Source of the DNA: Pleomorphomonas sp. JP5
GTDB taxonomy: Bacteria; Pseudomonadota; Alphaproteobacteria; Rhizobiales; Pleomorphomonadaceae
DNA length: 64,000 bases
Direction: 5' to 3'
NCBI RefSeq assembly: GCF_023721815.1
Contig: NZ_JAMDLI010000003.1
Span: 62,001 to 126,000, forward strand
Shown: piece by piece, positions 1-7,075 of the stretch
How positions within the stretch are numbered: position 1 is the stretch's first letter
Layout of the letters: each line of letters begins with the position of its first letter
Translations under genes and position numbers: made by a program
The notes under the pieces: generated by a model
What the model saw: the letters and a program-made list of their open reading frames with translations, nothing else
Told to the model about the DNA's origin: nothing
The model's database searches: none

Positions 1-194
1 GGCTGTGGCGGCATGCACTGATGCCTTAGCTTCCACATGCCGCCGAAATTTGGCGAAAACGGGACTTGACGGTCAGGAAAACCGGGGTATTTCGCCCCTC
101 TGCCGCCGGGACGGGTTCCGCAGCCGACGGCGGCGGAGTCCCGTTCCTGTCATCCTATGGTATGGTTAAGGAAGATTTACCGAAACGCCCTGTT
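1..194. other. intergenic stretch at left edge, downstream of ybgC
   Basis: No gene is supported here. On the minus strand this is the spacer after ybgC, probably leading to tolQ outside the window. An imperfect hairpin of about 11 bp pairs 111-121 with 133-144. It has no run of T on either side, so I do not call it a terminator. Confidence 0.4.
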
Positions 195-605
195 TCAGCG
201 CGCCTCTTCGATCAGCGCGGCCATGGCCGGCGGCAGGCGCCGCGGCCTGCCGCTGCCGCCGATGGCCACCACCTCGACCTCGGCGGAGGCAAGGAGATCG
301 CCTTCCCGCAAAAGTCGCTGGGCGACGGTGAAGCGGGGGCCGGAAATGCTGGCGATTTCCGTCTCGACGGTCAGAAGGTCGTCGAGCAGGCCGGGCTTCA
401 GGTACTCGATGGCGAACTTGCGCACGACAAACAGCAGCGCATCCGGGTCGGTCCGGTCGGCCGTGGCGCTCTGGCTGATGCCGAGATCGCGCAGGAACTC
501 GGTGCGGCCGCGCTCGAAAAAGCGCATGTGGCTGCCGTGGTAGAGAATGCCGCCTGCGTCGGTATCCTCGAAATAGACGCGGACGGCGAGGCGATGGACG
601 GTCAA
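195..605 (-). CDS. ybgC: YbgC-type acyl-CoA thioesterase (tol-pal associated)
   Basis: This 136-residue hotdog-fold thioesterase hydrolyses acyl-CoA thioesters. In other proteobacteria it is encoded at the head of the tol-pal cluster and linked to envelope phospholipid metabolism. The signature YFEDTDAGGILYH lies at residues 11-23, followed by MRFFERGRTEFLR, both typical of the family, and the length is normal. The only in-frame start I can find is TTG at 603-605. It overlaps the TGA of the upstream hydrolase in a 4-base TTGA, so translation is probably coupled. No good Shine-Dalgarno sequence precedes it, consistent with coupling. The family call is secure; the physiological substrate is not visible. 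Confidence 0.9.
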   Translation of the reverse strand: MTVHRLAVRVYFEDTDAGGILYHGSHMRFFERGRTEFLRDLGISQSATADRTDPDALLFVVRKFAIEYLKPGLLDDLLTVETEIASISGPRFTVAQRLLREGDLLASAEVEVVAIGGSGRPRRLPPAMAALIEEAR

Positions 606-1123
606 AAGGTTATGTCCTTGGCGGTTGCGACGGAAACTGGCGCATCGAATCGCGACCAGACCCAGGTGTGATGGCGCACCACGTCGGCCGCCGGAAGATG
701 GGGTCGCTCGGAGGTCGTGTGCCCGTCGGCGATGACCGTTGTCGGGATGCCGCGCGAGGCGGCGGCGCGAACGGTGGTGTCGACGCAGAAGTCGGAGGCA
801 TAGCCGCCGACCACGATGCCGTCGACGCCAAGTCGATCGAGCGTGGCCGCAAACTCGGTGTCGCGGAAGCCATCGCAGAAGGTCTTGGCGACGACGCTGT
901 CACCGGGCTTGGGTGCGAGAGAAGGGTGGAACTCCCATCCGGGCGTGCCGCGCTCCCAGACAGAGCCCGCTTCCTCGTGCTGGATGAAGATCACCGGCGC
1001 CCCGGCCGCTCGCGCCTCGGTCGCTTTCTCGTCGAGGAGGGCAGCCACTTCATCGATCCGATAGGCGCGTGGCTCCTCGAACAGGTTGGCTTGCACGTCG
1101 ATGATAACCAGGGCGCGCGTCAT
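602..1123 (-). CDS. isochorismatase-family cysteine hydrolase
   Basis: A 173-residue cytosolic hydrolase of the isochorismatase/nicotinamidase superfamily. The catalytic triad is visible: Asp9 in ALVIIDVQ, Lys80 in VVAKTFCDGF and Cys113 in GGYASDFCVDTTVRAA. Relatives cleave amides or vinyl ethers (nicotinamide, ureidoacrylate, isochorismate), and the exact substrate cannot be read from the sequence. A longer frame runs upstream into ruvB, but the ATG at 1121-1123 has GAGGAAG in front of it and begins the core fold directly. The gene starts 1 base after the ruvB stop and overlaps ybgC by 4 bases, so the three form a tight operon. It sits where ruvB is often followed directly by ybgC/tolQ. Confidence 0.85.
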   Translation of the reverse strand: MTRALVIIDVQANLFEEPRAYRIDEVAALLDEKATEARAAGAPVIFIQHEEAGSVWERGTPGWEFHPSLAPKPGDSVVAKTFCDGFRDTEFAATLDRLGVDGIVVGGYASDFCVDTTVRAAASRGIPTTVIADGHTTSERPHLPAADVVRHHTWVWSRFDAPVSVATAKDITF

Positions 1124-1124
1124 C

Positions 1125-2171
1125 TCACTCTTCCTCTCCGCCGGAAAACAACGTGAACTGAGCCTCCTCGGCGGTCTTGGGCACGGCAAAGCCGAGATGG
1201 CGGAAAGCGTGTGGCGTCAGCAGGCGCCCGCGCGGGGTGCGCTGCACGAAGCCCTTCTGGATGAGATAGGGCTCGACGATGTCCTCGATGGCGTCGCGCG
1301 GCTCGGCGATGGCCGCCGCGATGGTCTCTATGCCGACGGGGCCGCCGTTGAAGCTCAGGGCGATGGTGTTGAGGTAGCGCAGGTCGAGCGCGTCGAGGCC
1401 GATGGGGTCGACATCGAGGCGCGTCAGCGCCCGGTCGGCGATTTCGGCGGTGATCGTCTCGGCGCCGGCGACGATGGCGAAGTCGCGGACGCGGCGGAGC
1501 AGGCGGCCGGCGATGCGGGGGGTGCCGCGCGACCGCTTGGCGATCTCGTTGGCGCCGTCGTCGGCGATGCCGATGCCGAAAATGCGGGCGCCTCGCCGGA
1601 CGATCAGCTCGAGTTCCTCGGTGGTGTAGAACTCGAGGCGGATGGGGATGCCGAAGCGGTCGCGGAGCGGCGTCGTCAGCAGGCCGAGGCGGGTGGTGGC
1701 GCCGACCAGCGTGAACTTGGCAAGGTCGATGCGAACGGACCGGGCGGCGGGGCCTTCGCCGATGATCAGGTCGAGCTGATAGTCCTCCATCGCAGGATAG
1801 AGGATCTCCTCCACCGCCGGGCTCATGCGGTGGATTTCGTCGATGAACAGGACGTCGCGTTCCTCGAGATTGGTGAGGAGGGCGGCGAGGTCGCCGGCCT
1901 TGGCGATCACCGGACCGGAGGTGGCGCGGAAGTTGACGCCGAGCTCGCGGGAAACGATCTGGGCCAGCGTTGTCTTTCCGAGGCCGGGCGGGCCGACGAA
2001 CAACACGTGATCGAGCGCTTCCCTGCGCGTCTTGGCGGCGTCGATGAAGACCTGGAGATTGGCGCGCGCCGACGCCTGGCCGACGAAATCCGAGAGTGCG
2101 CTCGGCCGGATCGACTGCTCGATATCCTCAGGGCGCTTGTCGCCCGAGACGAGACGGCTCTCTTCGCTCAT
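1125..2171 (-). CDS. ruvB: Holliday junction branch migration ATPase RuvB
   Basis: RuvB is the hexameric AAA+ motor that, with RuvA, drives branch migration of Holliday junctions before RuvC cleavage. The 348-residue product has the Walker A motif [11 protein letters not shown] (about residues 60-70), the Walker B region [10 protein letters not shown], the sensor GATTR and the C-terminal winged-helix segment [17 protein letters not shown]. The frame is open upstream for 65 more codons, but [10 protein letters not shown] from the ATG at 2169-2171 fits the family length of about 340-350. ruvC and ruvA are not next to it: the upstream neighbour is a divergent DUF2927 gene. It is the first gene of a minus-strand operon with the cysteine hydrolase and ybgC. 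Confidence 0.97.
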   Translation of the reverse strand: MSEESRLVSGDKRPEDIEQSIRPSALSDFVGQASARANLQVFIDAAKTRREALDHVLFVGPPGLGKTTLAQIVSRELGVNFRATSGPVIAKAGDLAALLTNLEERDVLFIDEIHRMSPAVEEILYPAMEDYQLDLIIGEGPAARSVRIDLAKFTLVGATTRLGLLTTPLRDRFGIPIRLEFYTTEELELIVRRGARIFGIGIADDGANEIAKRSRGTPRIAGRLLRRVRDFAIVAGAETITAEIADRALTRLDVDPIGLDALDLRYLNTIALSFNGGPVGIETIAAAIAEPRDAIEDIVEPYLIQKGFVQRTPRGRLLTPHAFRHLGFAVPKTAEEAQFTLFSGGEEE

Positions 2172-2508
2172 GGTGGTCCGATCGTCTCCGGCGGTCCTGG
2201 TTGCTCGGCTTCGACGGCGCTGGTCCGACACAGGGCTCAAGGCGAATGACCGCGTCGGATTCCCCAGCCGAATCGGCGGACTGCGCCATCTGTTCGCCTT
2301 TCGTTTTGCACGAAAGGCAGGCCCTTGCCAAGCTGCGACGGCTGGCGTCGACGGGTCGTGACGCATCGCTCGTCAATGCGCCTAATTGTTGGGTGTCAAT
2401 GATCACAATTACATCACGTCGACGTGATAGACCGCATTGACCCCCGGTAAAGACCGGTTAATCTTTCCCCTGGGTTCGAGGCGTTCCATCACCGACGGCG
2501 AGGTGGTC
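2172..2508. promoter_or_regulatory. divergent intergenic region of ruvB and DUF2927 gene with 16-bp palindrome
   Basis: No gene is supported in this 337-base gap between divergent genes. It holds a perfect 16-base palindrome, ATCACGTCGACGTGAT, at 2413-2428, of a size expected for a dimeric repressor or activator. A TTGACA hexamer is present on the minus strand near 2395-2400 (TGTCAA on the plus strand), a possible -35 element for ruvB. The regulator that would bind is unknown. Confidence 0.45.
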
Positions 2509-3249
2509 ATGGCGGCTTTCAGGACGGTTTTCGGGTGCTTGCTGTTTGTGGTCGCGCTGGCGACGGTCGGCGGCCTTTTTTCCACTCCGGTGCGTGCTGA
2601 GAGCATCGTCGGGTTCTCCGACGACGAGCTCATGGACGGCTTCCAGAAGACGGTGTTCGGCGTCGAGTACGGTGGCGCGGCGGCAGGCAGCGCCGTCAAG
2701 AAGTTCAACGGCGCCGTGCGCGTCCGTGTCGTCAACCTGGCCGACAAGGATCGTCAGCGTGAGATCGCCGGCTTCGTGTCGCGCCTTCCCCGTCTCGTGC
2801 GTGGCCTCGATATCCGCATGGCGCGGCCTGGCGAGAACCCCAACTTCACCGTCTATGTCGTCGATCGTGCCGATTATGTCGACACCGTGCGTACCGACGT
2901 GCTCGGCTCGTCGCGCGCCTCGGTTCCCGGGCAGTGTCTGGTGCGGGTCTATCCCGGCTCTCTCGGCATCGTCCGCTCCACGGCCGTGATCGTGTCCGAT
3001 GAGGGCAACAGCCTGTTCCGTCGGTGCATGGTGGAGGAGATCCTGCAGGGTCTCGGCCCGATGAACGACAATGCGGCGCTCTATGCCTCCGTGTTCAACG
3101 ACCGTTCGCGTCACGATCGTTTCATGCCCTTCGACCGGGCCGTGGTGTCGATGCTCTATGACCGTCGTATCCGCCCCGGCATGACCCGTTCGGAAGTCGG
3201 CGCGGTGCTGCCGCGCGTGCTCGCCGACGTCAGGCGCTCGGTCCGCTAA
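2509..3249 (+). CDS. exported DUF2927-family protein
   Basis: A 246-residue exported protein. The N-terminus (MAAFRTVFGCLLFVVALATV, then a cleavage region near PVRAES) reads as a signal peptide. The mature part contains the DUF2927-like blocks FNGAVRVRVVNLADKDRQ, a central PNFTVYVVD strand, and the C-terminal EILQGLGPMNDN...FNDRSRHDRFMPFDRAVVSMLYDRRIRPGM, which is the most characteristic part of this family of unknown function. I chose ATG 2509 because GAGGTGG lies just upstream and the signal peptide starts there; the longer frame would need a TTG start. A conserved Cys appears in SVPGQCLVRVYPG and another in LFRRCMVEEI. Biochemical role unknown. Confidence 0.75.
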   Translation: MAAFRTVFGCLLFVVALATVGGLFSTPVRAESIVGFSDDELMDGFQKTVFGVEYGGAAAGSAVKKFNGAVRVRVVNLADKDRQREIAGFVSRLPRLVRGLDIRMARPGENPNFTVYVVDRADYVDTVRTDVLGSSRASVPGQCLVRVYPGSLGIVRSTAVIVSDEGNSLFRRCMVEEILQGLGPMNDNAALYASVFNDRSRHDRFMPFDRAVVSMLYDRRIRPGMTRSEVGAVLPRVLADVRRSVR

Positions 3250-3283
3250 AGCCTTTTGCCTCCGAGAGCGTCGCTCTGGCTTT

Positions 3284-3949
3284 TCAGCGCACGGTGCGCT
3301 GGATTCGGCTCACGAAGTGCCGCTGCTCGTTGGGCGGTCGCATCTCGATGACCATCGCGATCGCATTGCGGCGCTCCGGTTCCGTCACGTAGATCTGGGC
3401 GAGGGCCTCACGTCCTCGATAACTGGCGGCCAATGTCTGGGCGTCACTGTCGGCGATGGCTTTGATTGCCGGCGGCGCGTCCGGCATGGTCGCGATCAGC
3501 CTCGTCCGTTCGATGGCCAGGGAATACTGCCAAGGGCCGTAGGAACGGCTACGCTCGATGGCCTGAAACGCGACATCGCGCTTGTCGAGAAAGGCGGCGA
3601 ACTGAGCGAGGGTCAGCCATAGACGGGCATTGCCGGGCGCGGTCTTCACCAGGGAGAGGGCGCGCTCGTAGCAGGCCTCGTTGAGGCGTGGACGATCCGC
3701 GGCGACGATCGGGGGGGTGGTCAGGCCGAAAGCCAGGCTGCGGCAGTCGTATTCGAAGACGATGAGGGCGCGCTTGCTCGACAGGAACGGGACATCCGGA
3801 TCGGTCGCCACCGATTGCAGCCGGTCGGAGGAGTTGCCCGCCGTGCTGAGGAAAGGCGAGGCTTCGATGCTCATTCCGTAGAGGCCGAGGCAAAGCAATC
3901 CGCCCGAGAACAGGCCGATCAAAGGCGCCGACAACTTCAGCGATATCAT
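3284..3949 (-). CDS. hypothetical membrane-anchored protein, TPR-like
   Basis: An unrecognised 221-residue protein. The start (MISLKLSAPLIGLFSGGLLCLGLYGMSI) is a hydrophobic segment acting as a signal anchor or signal peptide. The rest contains alpha-helical stretches with a TPR-like feel (RALSLVKTAPGNARLWLTLAQFAAFLDKRDVAFQAIERS), suggesting a periplasmic helical-repeat protein. ATG 3947-3949 is preferred over the longer frame because GGGGAAG precedes it and the hydrophobic segment begins there. It converges on the DUF2927 gene with only 34 bases between the stops. Exopolysaccharide-associated small proteins in rhizobia have similar architecture, but I cannot assign one. Confidence 0.55.
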   Translation of the reverse strand: MISLKLSAPLIGLFSGGLLCLGLYGMSIEASPFLSTAGNSSDRLQSVATDPDVPFLSSKRALIVFEYDCRSLAFGLTTPPIVAADRPRLNEACYERALSLVKTAPGNARLWLTLAQFAAFLDKRDVAFQAIERSRSYGPWQYSLAIERTRLIATMPDAPPAIKAIADSDAQTLAASYRGREALAQIYVTEPERRNAIAMVIEMRPPNEQRHFVSRIQRTVR

Positions 3950-4216
3950 CACCAACTTCCCCAATGACGGATGCCGGCCACGGGGGAAACCCCAGGTCTC
4001 TCGACCGGCGGCGGCGCGGACTCCGAACGGCGCGGTTGCCACTCTCCCGTTTCTCTACCCCGGACAGCCTTAACCGTCTCGGGGAAATTCGCCGGCCGCT
4101 GGCAAAAAACCGCTGGACCTTTTGTAGGGTAGACCGGATAAATACTTAAAGACAAGAGGTGTTGTCGGTCTTCGTCGCCAGCTGTGCGTCGGTTTCGGCG
4201 AATCGGACAGTTGTTT

Positions 4217-5029
4217 ATGGGATTGGAGCTTTCTCCGTTGCTTACTGGGGTTCGATCGTTTTTCGGTTTTGGCGGCAAAACTGCGCCGGTTCCGAAAGCA
4301 GGTGGTCGCGAACGCGTCGAGATCGATCCGAAGGACACTGTCGTCTACGCGATCGGTGACGTACACGGGTGCTTTGATGCATTGATGGCGGCCGAGCAGC
4401 GGATCGAGAAAGACGCTGCTGGCATTTCCGCCAAGCGCCGCATCGTTCTCTATCTCGGCGATCTGGTCGATCGCGGACCACGATCGGCCGACGTGCTGGA
4501 TCATCTGGTCGGCACACAGCCGGACGATTTTGAGCGCCTCTCTCTCTGCGGCAATCACGACGAAACCTTCCTGTCCTTTATTGAAGATCCCCAGGGGAAC
4601 ATGGGGTGGCTGGAGTTCGGCGGCGAGGAGACGCTTGAGTCCTATGGCATCGACTTCAACCGGCTGGCTCGGCATCGCGGCGGCGCGGCCAGTCTGCGCG
4701 ACATCCTCCAGTCAAGGGTGCCGGAGGCCCACGTCGCCTTTCTGAAGCAGTTGCCGGTATCGGTGCGCTTTGGCAGCGTCCTGTTCGTCCATGCCGGCGT
4801 TCGGCCCGGCGTCCCGCTCGACGAGCAGGACGACGACGACTTCATGTGGATTCGGGAGCCGTTCGTCAGCCAGCCGAACGGGTTGGGGCTCACCGTGGTT
4901 CACGGACATACGCCGGCCAACGAACCGGTCTTCGCGCCGGGACGCATCGGCATCGATACGGGCGCCTATGCCACCGGCCGCCTCACCGTGCTGCGCGTGC
5001 TCGACGGCGAGGCTTCGATCATTCACTGA
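4217..5029 (+). CDS. PPP-family metallophosphoesterase (serine/threonine phosphatase-like)
   Basis: A 270-residue calcineurin-like phosphoesterase with the complete di-metal signature: GDVHG at residues 47-51, GDLVDRG at 81-87 and GNHDE at 112-116, then VHAGVRPG and VHGHTP, which supply the C-terminal histidine ligands. This places it with the bacterial PPP/ApaH-like phosphatases, acting on phosphoproteins, diadenosine polyphosphates or other phosphoesters. No membrane segment is evident. The frame opens at a GTG 11 codons earlier; I prefer ATG 4217, though neither start has a strong Shine-Dalgarno. Transcription ends at the strong hairpin at 5059-5086. Substrate unknown. Confidence 0.85.
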   Translation: MGLELSPLLTGVRSFFGFGGKTAPVPKAGGRERVEIDPKDTVVYAIGDVHGCFDALMAAEQRIEKDAAGISAKRRIVLYLGDLVDRGPRSADVLDHLVGTQPDDFERLSLCGNHDETFLSFIEDPQGNMGWLEFGGEETLESYGIDFNRLARHRGGAASLRDILQSRVPEAHVAFLKQLPVSVRFGSVLFVHAGVRPGVPLDEQDDDDFMWIREPFVSQPNGLGLTVVHGHTPANEPVFAPGRIGIDTGAYATGRLTVLRVLDGEASIIH

Positions 5030-5058
5030 ACCCGCCTTCAGGCGACGCCTCAAATGAC

Positions 5059-5086
5059 AACGCCGGCCACGAGGGCCGGCGTTTTG
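5059..5086 (+). terminator. rho-independent terminator after phosphatase gene
   Basis: A perfect 10-bp stem (AACGCCGGCC at 5059-5068 with its complement at 5074-5083), a 5-base loop and TTTT, 30 bases after the stop. The palindromic arms would also slow transcription coming from the minus strand. Confidence 0.85.
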
Positions 5087-5105
5087 CGTTGCGGTGGCAC
5101 AGGTG

Positions 5106-6770
5106 TCAGCGCATGGCCAACTGGCGCGGCGTAAAGTCGATCACCTCGGTCGGCGCTTCCACCTGACCGGCAAAGCGGGTCGAGACCAGCGCGCCGTAGG
5201 GATTGGTGGAGAAGGCGGCGTTCACAACCTGAGCAGGCGCCTCGAACAGCGTGGCGATGTGCAACTGATCGGGATGGGTCAGCGTGCGGAAATGGCCCCA
5301 GTAGACGGACTGGCTTCCATCGAGCAGCGACGGACCATCCTCGGAGGTGATTTCCGGCAGTTCGATATTGGCGAACATGTCGCTCTTGCCGCTGTCGATC
5401 GTCGGTTGGGCAAGTTCGGGCGCGGGCGCCGTGGCGGGCTTGCGCGGCGTTGGCGGAAGAGCCGCCGTCTGCAATGGCTGACGGCTGGGCGCGGCGCTCG
5501 GCCCCGCAAAGGACAGGGCGGAGGCGGACGGCTCCCGATCGTCAGCCACCTCGGCCAGCGCCAACTGGGCGGCGATGGCGTCGTCGCGGCTGGCAGCCGT
5601 GGGCGGCAGCGGCGCTTCCACCGGGGCCGGGGGCTTAAGCGGCGGCAGCATCATCGGTGCGTCGAGCATCGCCAGTTCGGTGGCGGCGGCGATCTCCGAA
5701 GGCTTGGCTTGCGGCAGCGGCACATTGTCCATGGCCAACCGGTCGGCTTCGCTGAGCTTTGGCGCGGCGCCGGGCTCGAGGCCGGCCGGCAGCGTCGCTT
5801 CGGCAAGGCTGGTGATGCGGCGTTCGGGCGCGGGCGGCGGCGTGAAGGCGGCGGTCAGCACCGGCGCCGCGGGCGCCGCGGCCTTCGGCGCGGCAGGGGC
5901 CGGCTTGGCGGCTACGGCCGGAGCATCGTCATTGCCAGCCGCGCCGATTTCCTCTGCGGTGTCTTCCTCGTCATTGGAGAACAGCATGGCGAGCAGGCCG
6001 CCGCCCTTGCCGGACTTGGAAGGCTCGGCCGAAGCCATGGCGACTTTGGGCGTCGTGCCTTTCTCGCGCTGCAGCTCGGCGAGTGCCTGCTGATAGCCGG
6101 GCAAGGGCTTGCCATCGGAGGGGATGTGGGCAGTCTTGCCGTCGGGGAACAGACCGACGAGTTGCGTGCGGCTAAGGCGCGGCCAGGCGCGCACCGAGCC
6201 GACGTCGATATGCACGAAGGGGCTGTTGGCAGACGGATACCAGCCGACGCCGCCGTTCTGCATCTGCACGGCGATCATGCGAAGCTTGTCGACGGACACG
6301 TCTGGGATGTTCATGTCCATCGCCTTGCCGAGCGAATGCTGGCTGTGCTTGGCGACGGCCGAGGAGCGGGACCGCAGCATGTTGTTGGTGGCAAGAGAGC
6401 GGTAACCCGACACAACCTGGATCGGCTGGCGCGATCCGGACTTCTGGTAGACCTCCCACACCGTGTCGAACAGGCGCGGGTCCATCCGCGTGGCTTCGTT
6501 GCGCCGCCAGTCGCGCAGGAAGCGATTGAGTTCGTTGAGTGCCGAGGGGACGTAGCGGCCGTCCTTCTTGAAGACGATCGTTAGCCGCTCCTTGGTGTGC
6601 ATGTTGTAAAGATCGAGGGTGCGGCTATCGGCCGCCTTGGCCACGGAGGCGAAGATCGACAGCGCTGCAGCGGAGCCGACGAATGCGCCGAGCGTCGCGC
6701 GGCCGGCGATAAGGGCGATACGGGAGGAGGAGAAGCCTGCGAATGCGCCGAAAGCCTTGGCTGCTTTCAT
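5106..6770 (-). CDS. DUF882/peptidase M15-family envelope protein (YcbK-like) with long Pro/Ala tail
   Basis: A 554-residue exported protein. The N-terminus carries a long basic-hydrophobic leader ending near ASVAKAADS. Residues about 50-200 form the DUF882/M15 domain, with the zinc-ligand pattern KHSQHSLGKAMDMN (His145, Asp152) and FVHIDVG (His187), as in the YcbK endopeptidases that cut peptidoglycan cross-links. After about residue 240 comes a long Ala/Pro-rich, low-complexity region before a short conserved-looking C-terminus (YWGHFRTLTHPDQLHIATLFEAP). ATG 6770 has GAGAGGA at good spacing; the longer frame needs a GTG. Next upstream on the same strand is an L,D-transpeptidase, so both likely act on the cell wall. 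Endopeptidase activity is inferred from the family. Confidence 0.85.
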   Translation of the reverse strand: MKAAKAFGAFAGFSSSRIALIAGRATLGAFVGSAAALSIFASVAKAADSRTLDLYNMHTKERLTIVFKKDGRYVPSALNELNRFLRDWRRNEATRMDPRLFDTVWEVYQKSGSRQPIQVVSGYRSLATNNMLRSRSSAVAKHSQHSLGKAMDMNIPDVSVDKLRMIAVQMQNGGVGWYPSANSPFVHIDVGSVRAWPRLSRTQLVGLFPDGKTAHIPSDGKPLPGYQQALAELQREKGTTPKVAMASAEPSKSGKGGGLLAMLFSNDEEDTAEEIGAAGNDDAPAVAAKPAPAAPKAAAPAAPVLTAAFTPPPAPERRITSLAEATLPAGLEPGAAPKLSEADRLAMDNVPLPQAKPSEIAAATELAMLDAPMMLPPLKPPAPVEAPLPPTAASRDDAIAAQLALAEVADDREPSASALSFAGPSAAPSRQPLQTAALPPTPRKPATAPAPELAQPTIDSGKSDMFANIELPEITSEDGPSLLDGSQSVYWGHFRTLTHPDQLHIATLFEAPAQVVNAAFSTNPYGALVSTRFAGQVEAPTEVIDFTPRQLAMR

Positions 6771-7075
6771 CGAAGCTGATCCTCTCCCTGATGATGTGTT
6801 CACTGTCCGGGTCTTCACGCGTCTCTGTCCGCTTGCTCACGTCTCCAGCCGACAGGGATTATTGGCGGAGAGAATTAAGCAACCGTTTACCGTAAGCCGA
6901 TCACGGCAGGCTTAGGCTCCGATGGTCGGAAATATCCCCTGGATTTCACGGGCCGTACAATAACCGGCACGGATCAAAAGGCCAAGTGGGTAGTTTATGG
7001 CATGCTGAAATGCCAAAAGACCCGCTTTGCCAATGACAAAGCAGGTTTCTTGGTTTGGTTGACCGGGCCGGACGG
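6771..7075 (-). promoter_or_regulatory. intergenic region upstream of the DUF882 gene with CtrA-like box
   Basis: A 305-base gap without a supportable gene. At 6875-6891 it holds TTAA-N7-TTTACC, one mismatch from the CtrA consensus TTAA-N7-TTAA, about 105 bases upstream of the DUF882 start. It also contains the terminator of the L,D-transpeptidase transcript (7013-7046). Confidence 0.45.
7013..7046 (-). terminator. probable terminator of L,D-transpeptidase transcript
   Basis: On the minus strand a 10-bp stem with one U-G pair (7037-7046 with 7020-7029) closes a 7-base loop and is followed by a short T-rich run. It lies 30 bases past the stop of the L,D-transpeptidase gene. Confidence 0.6.
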
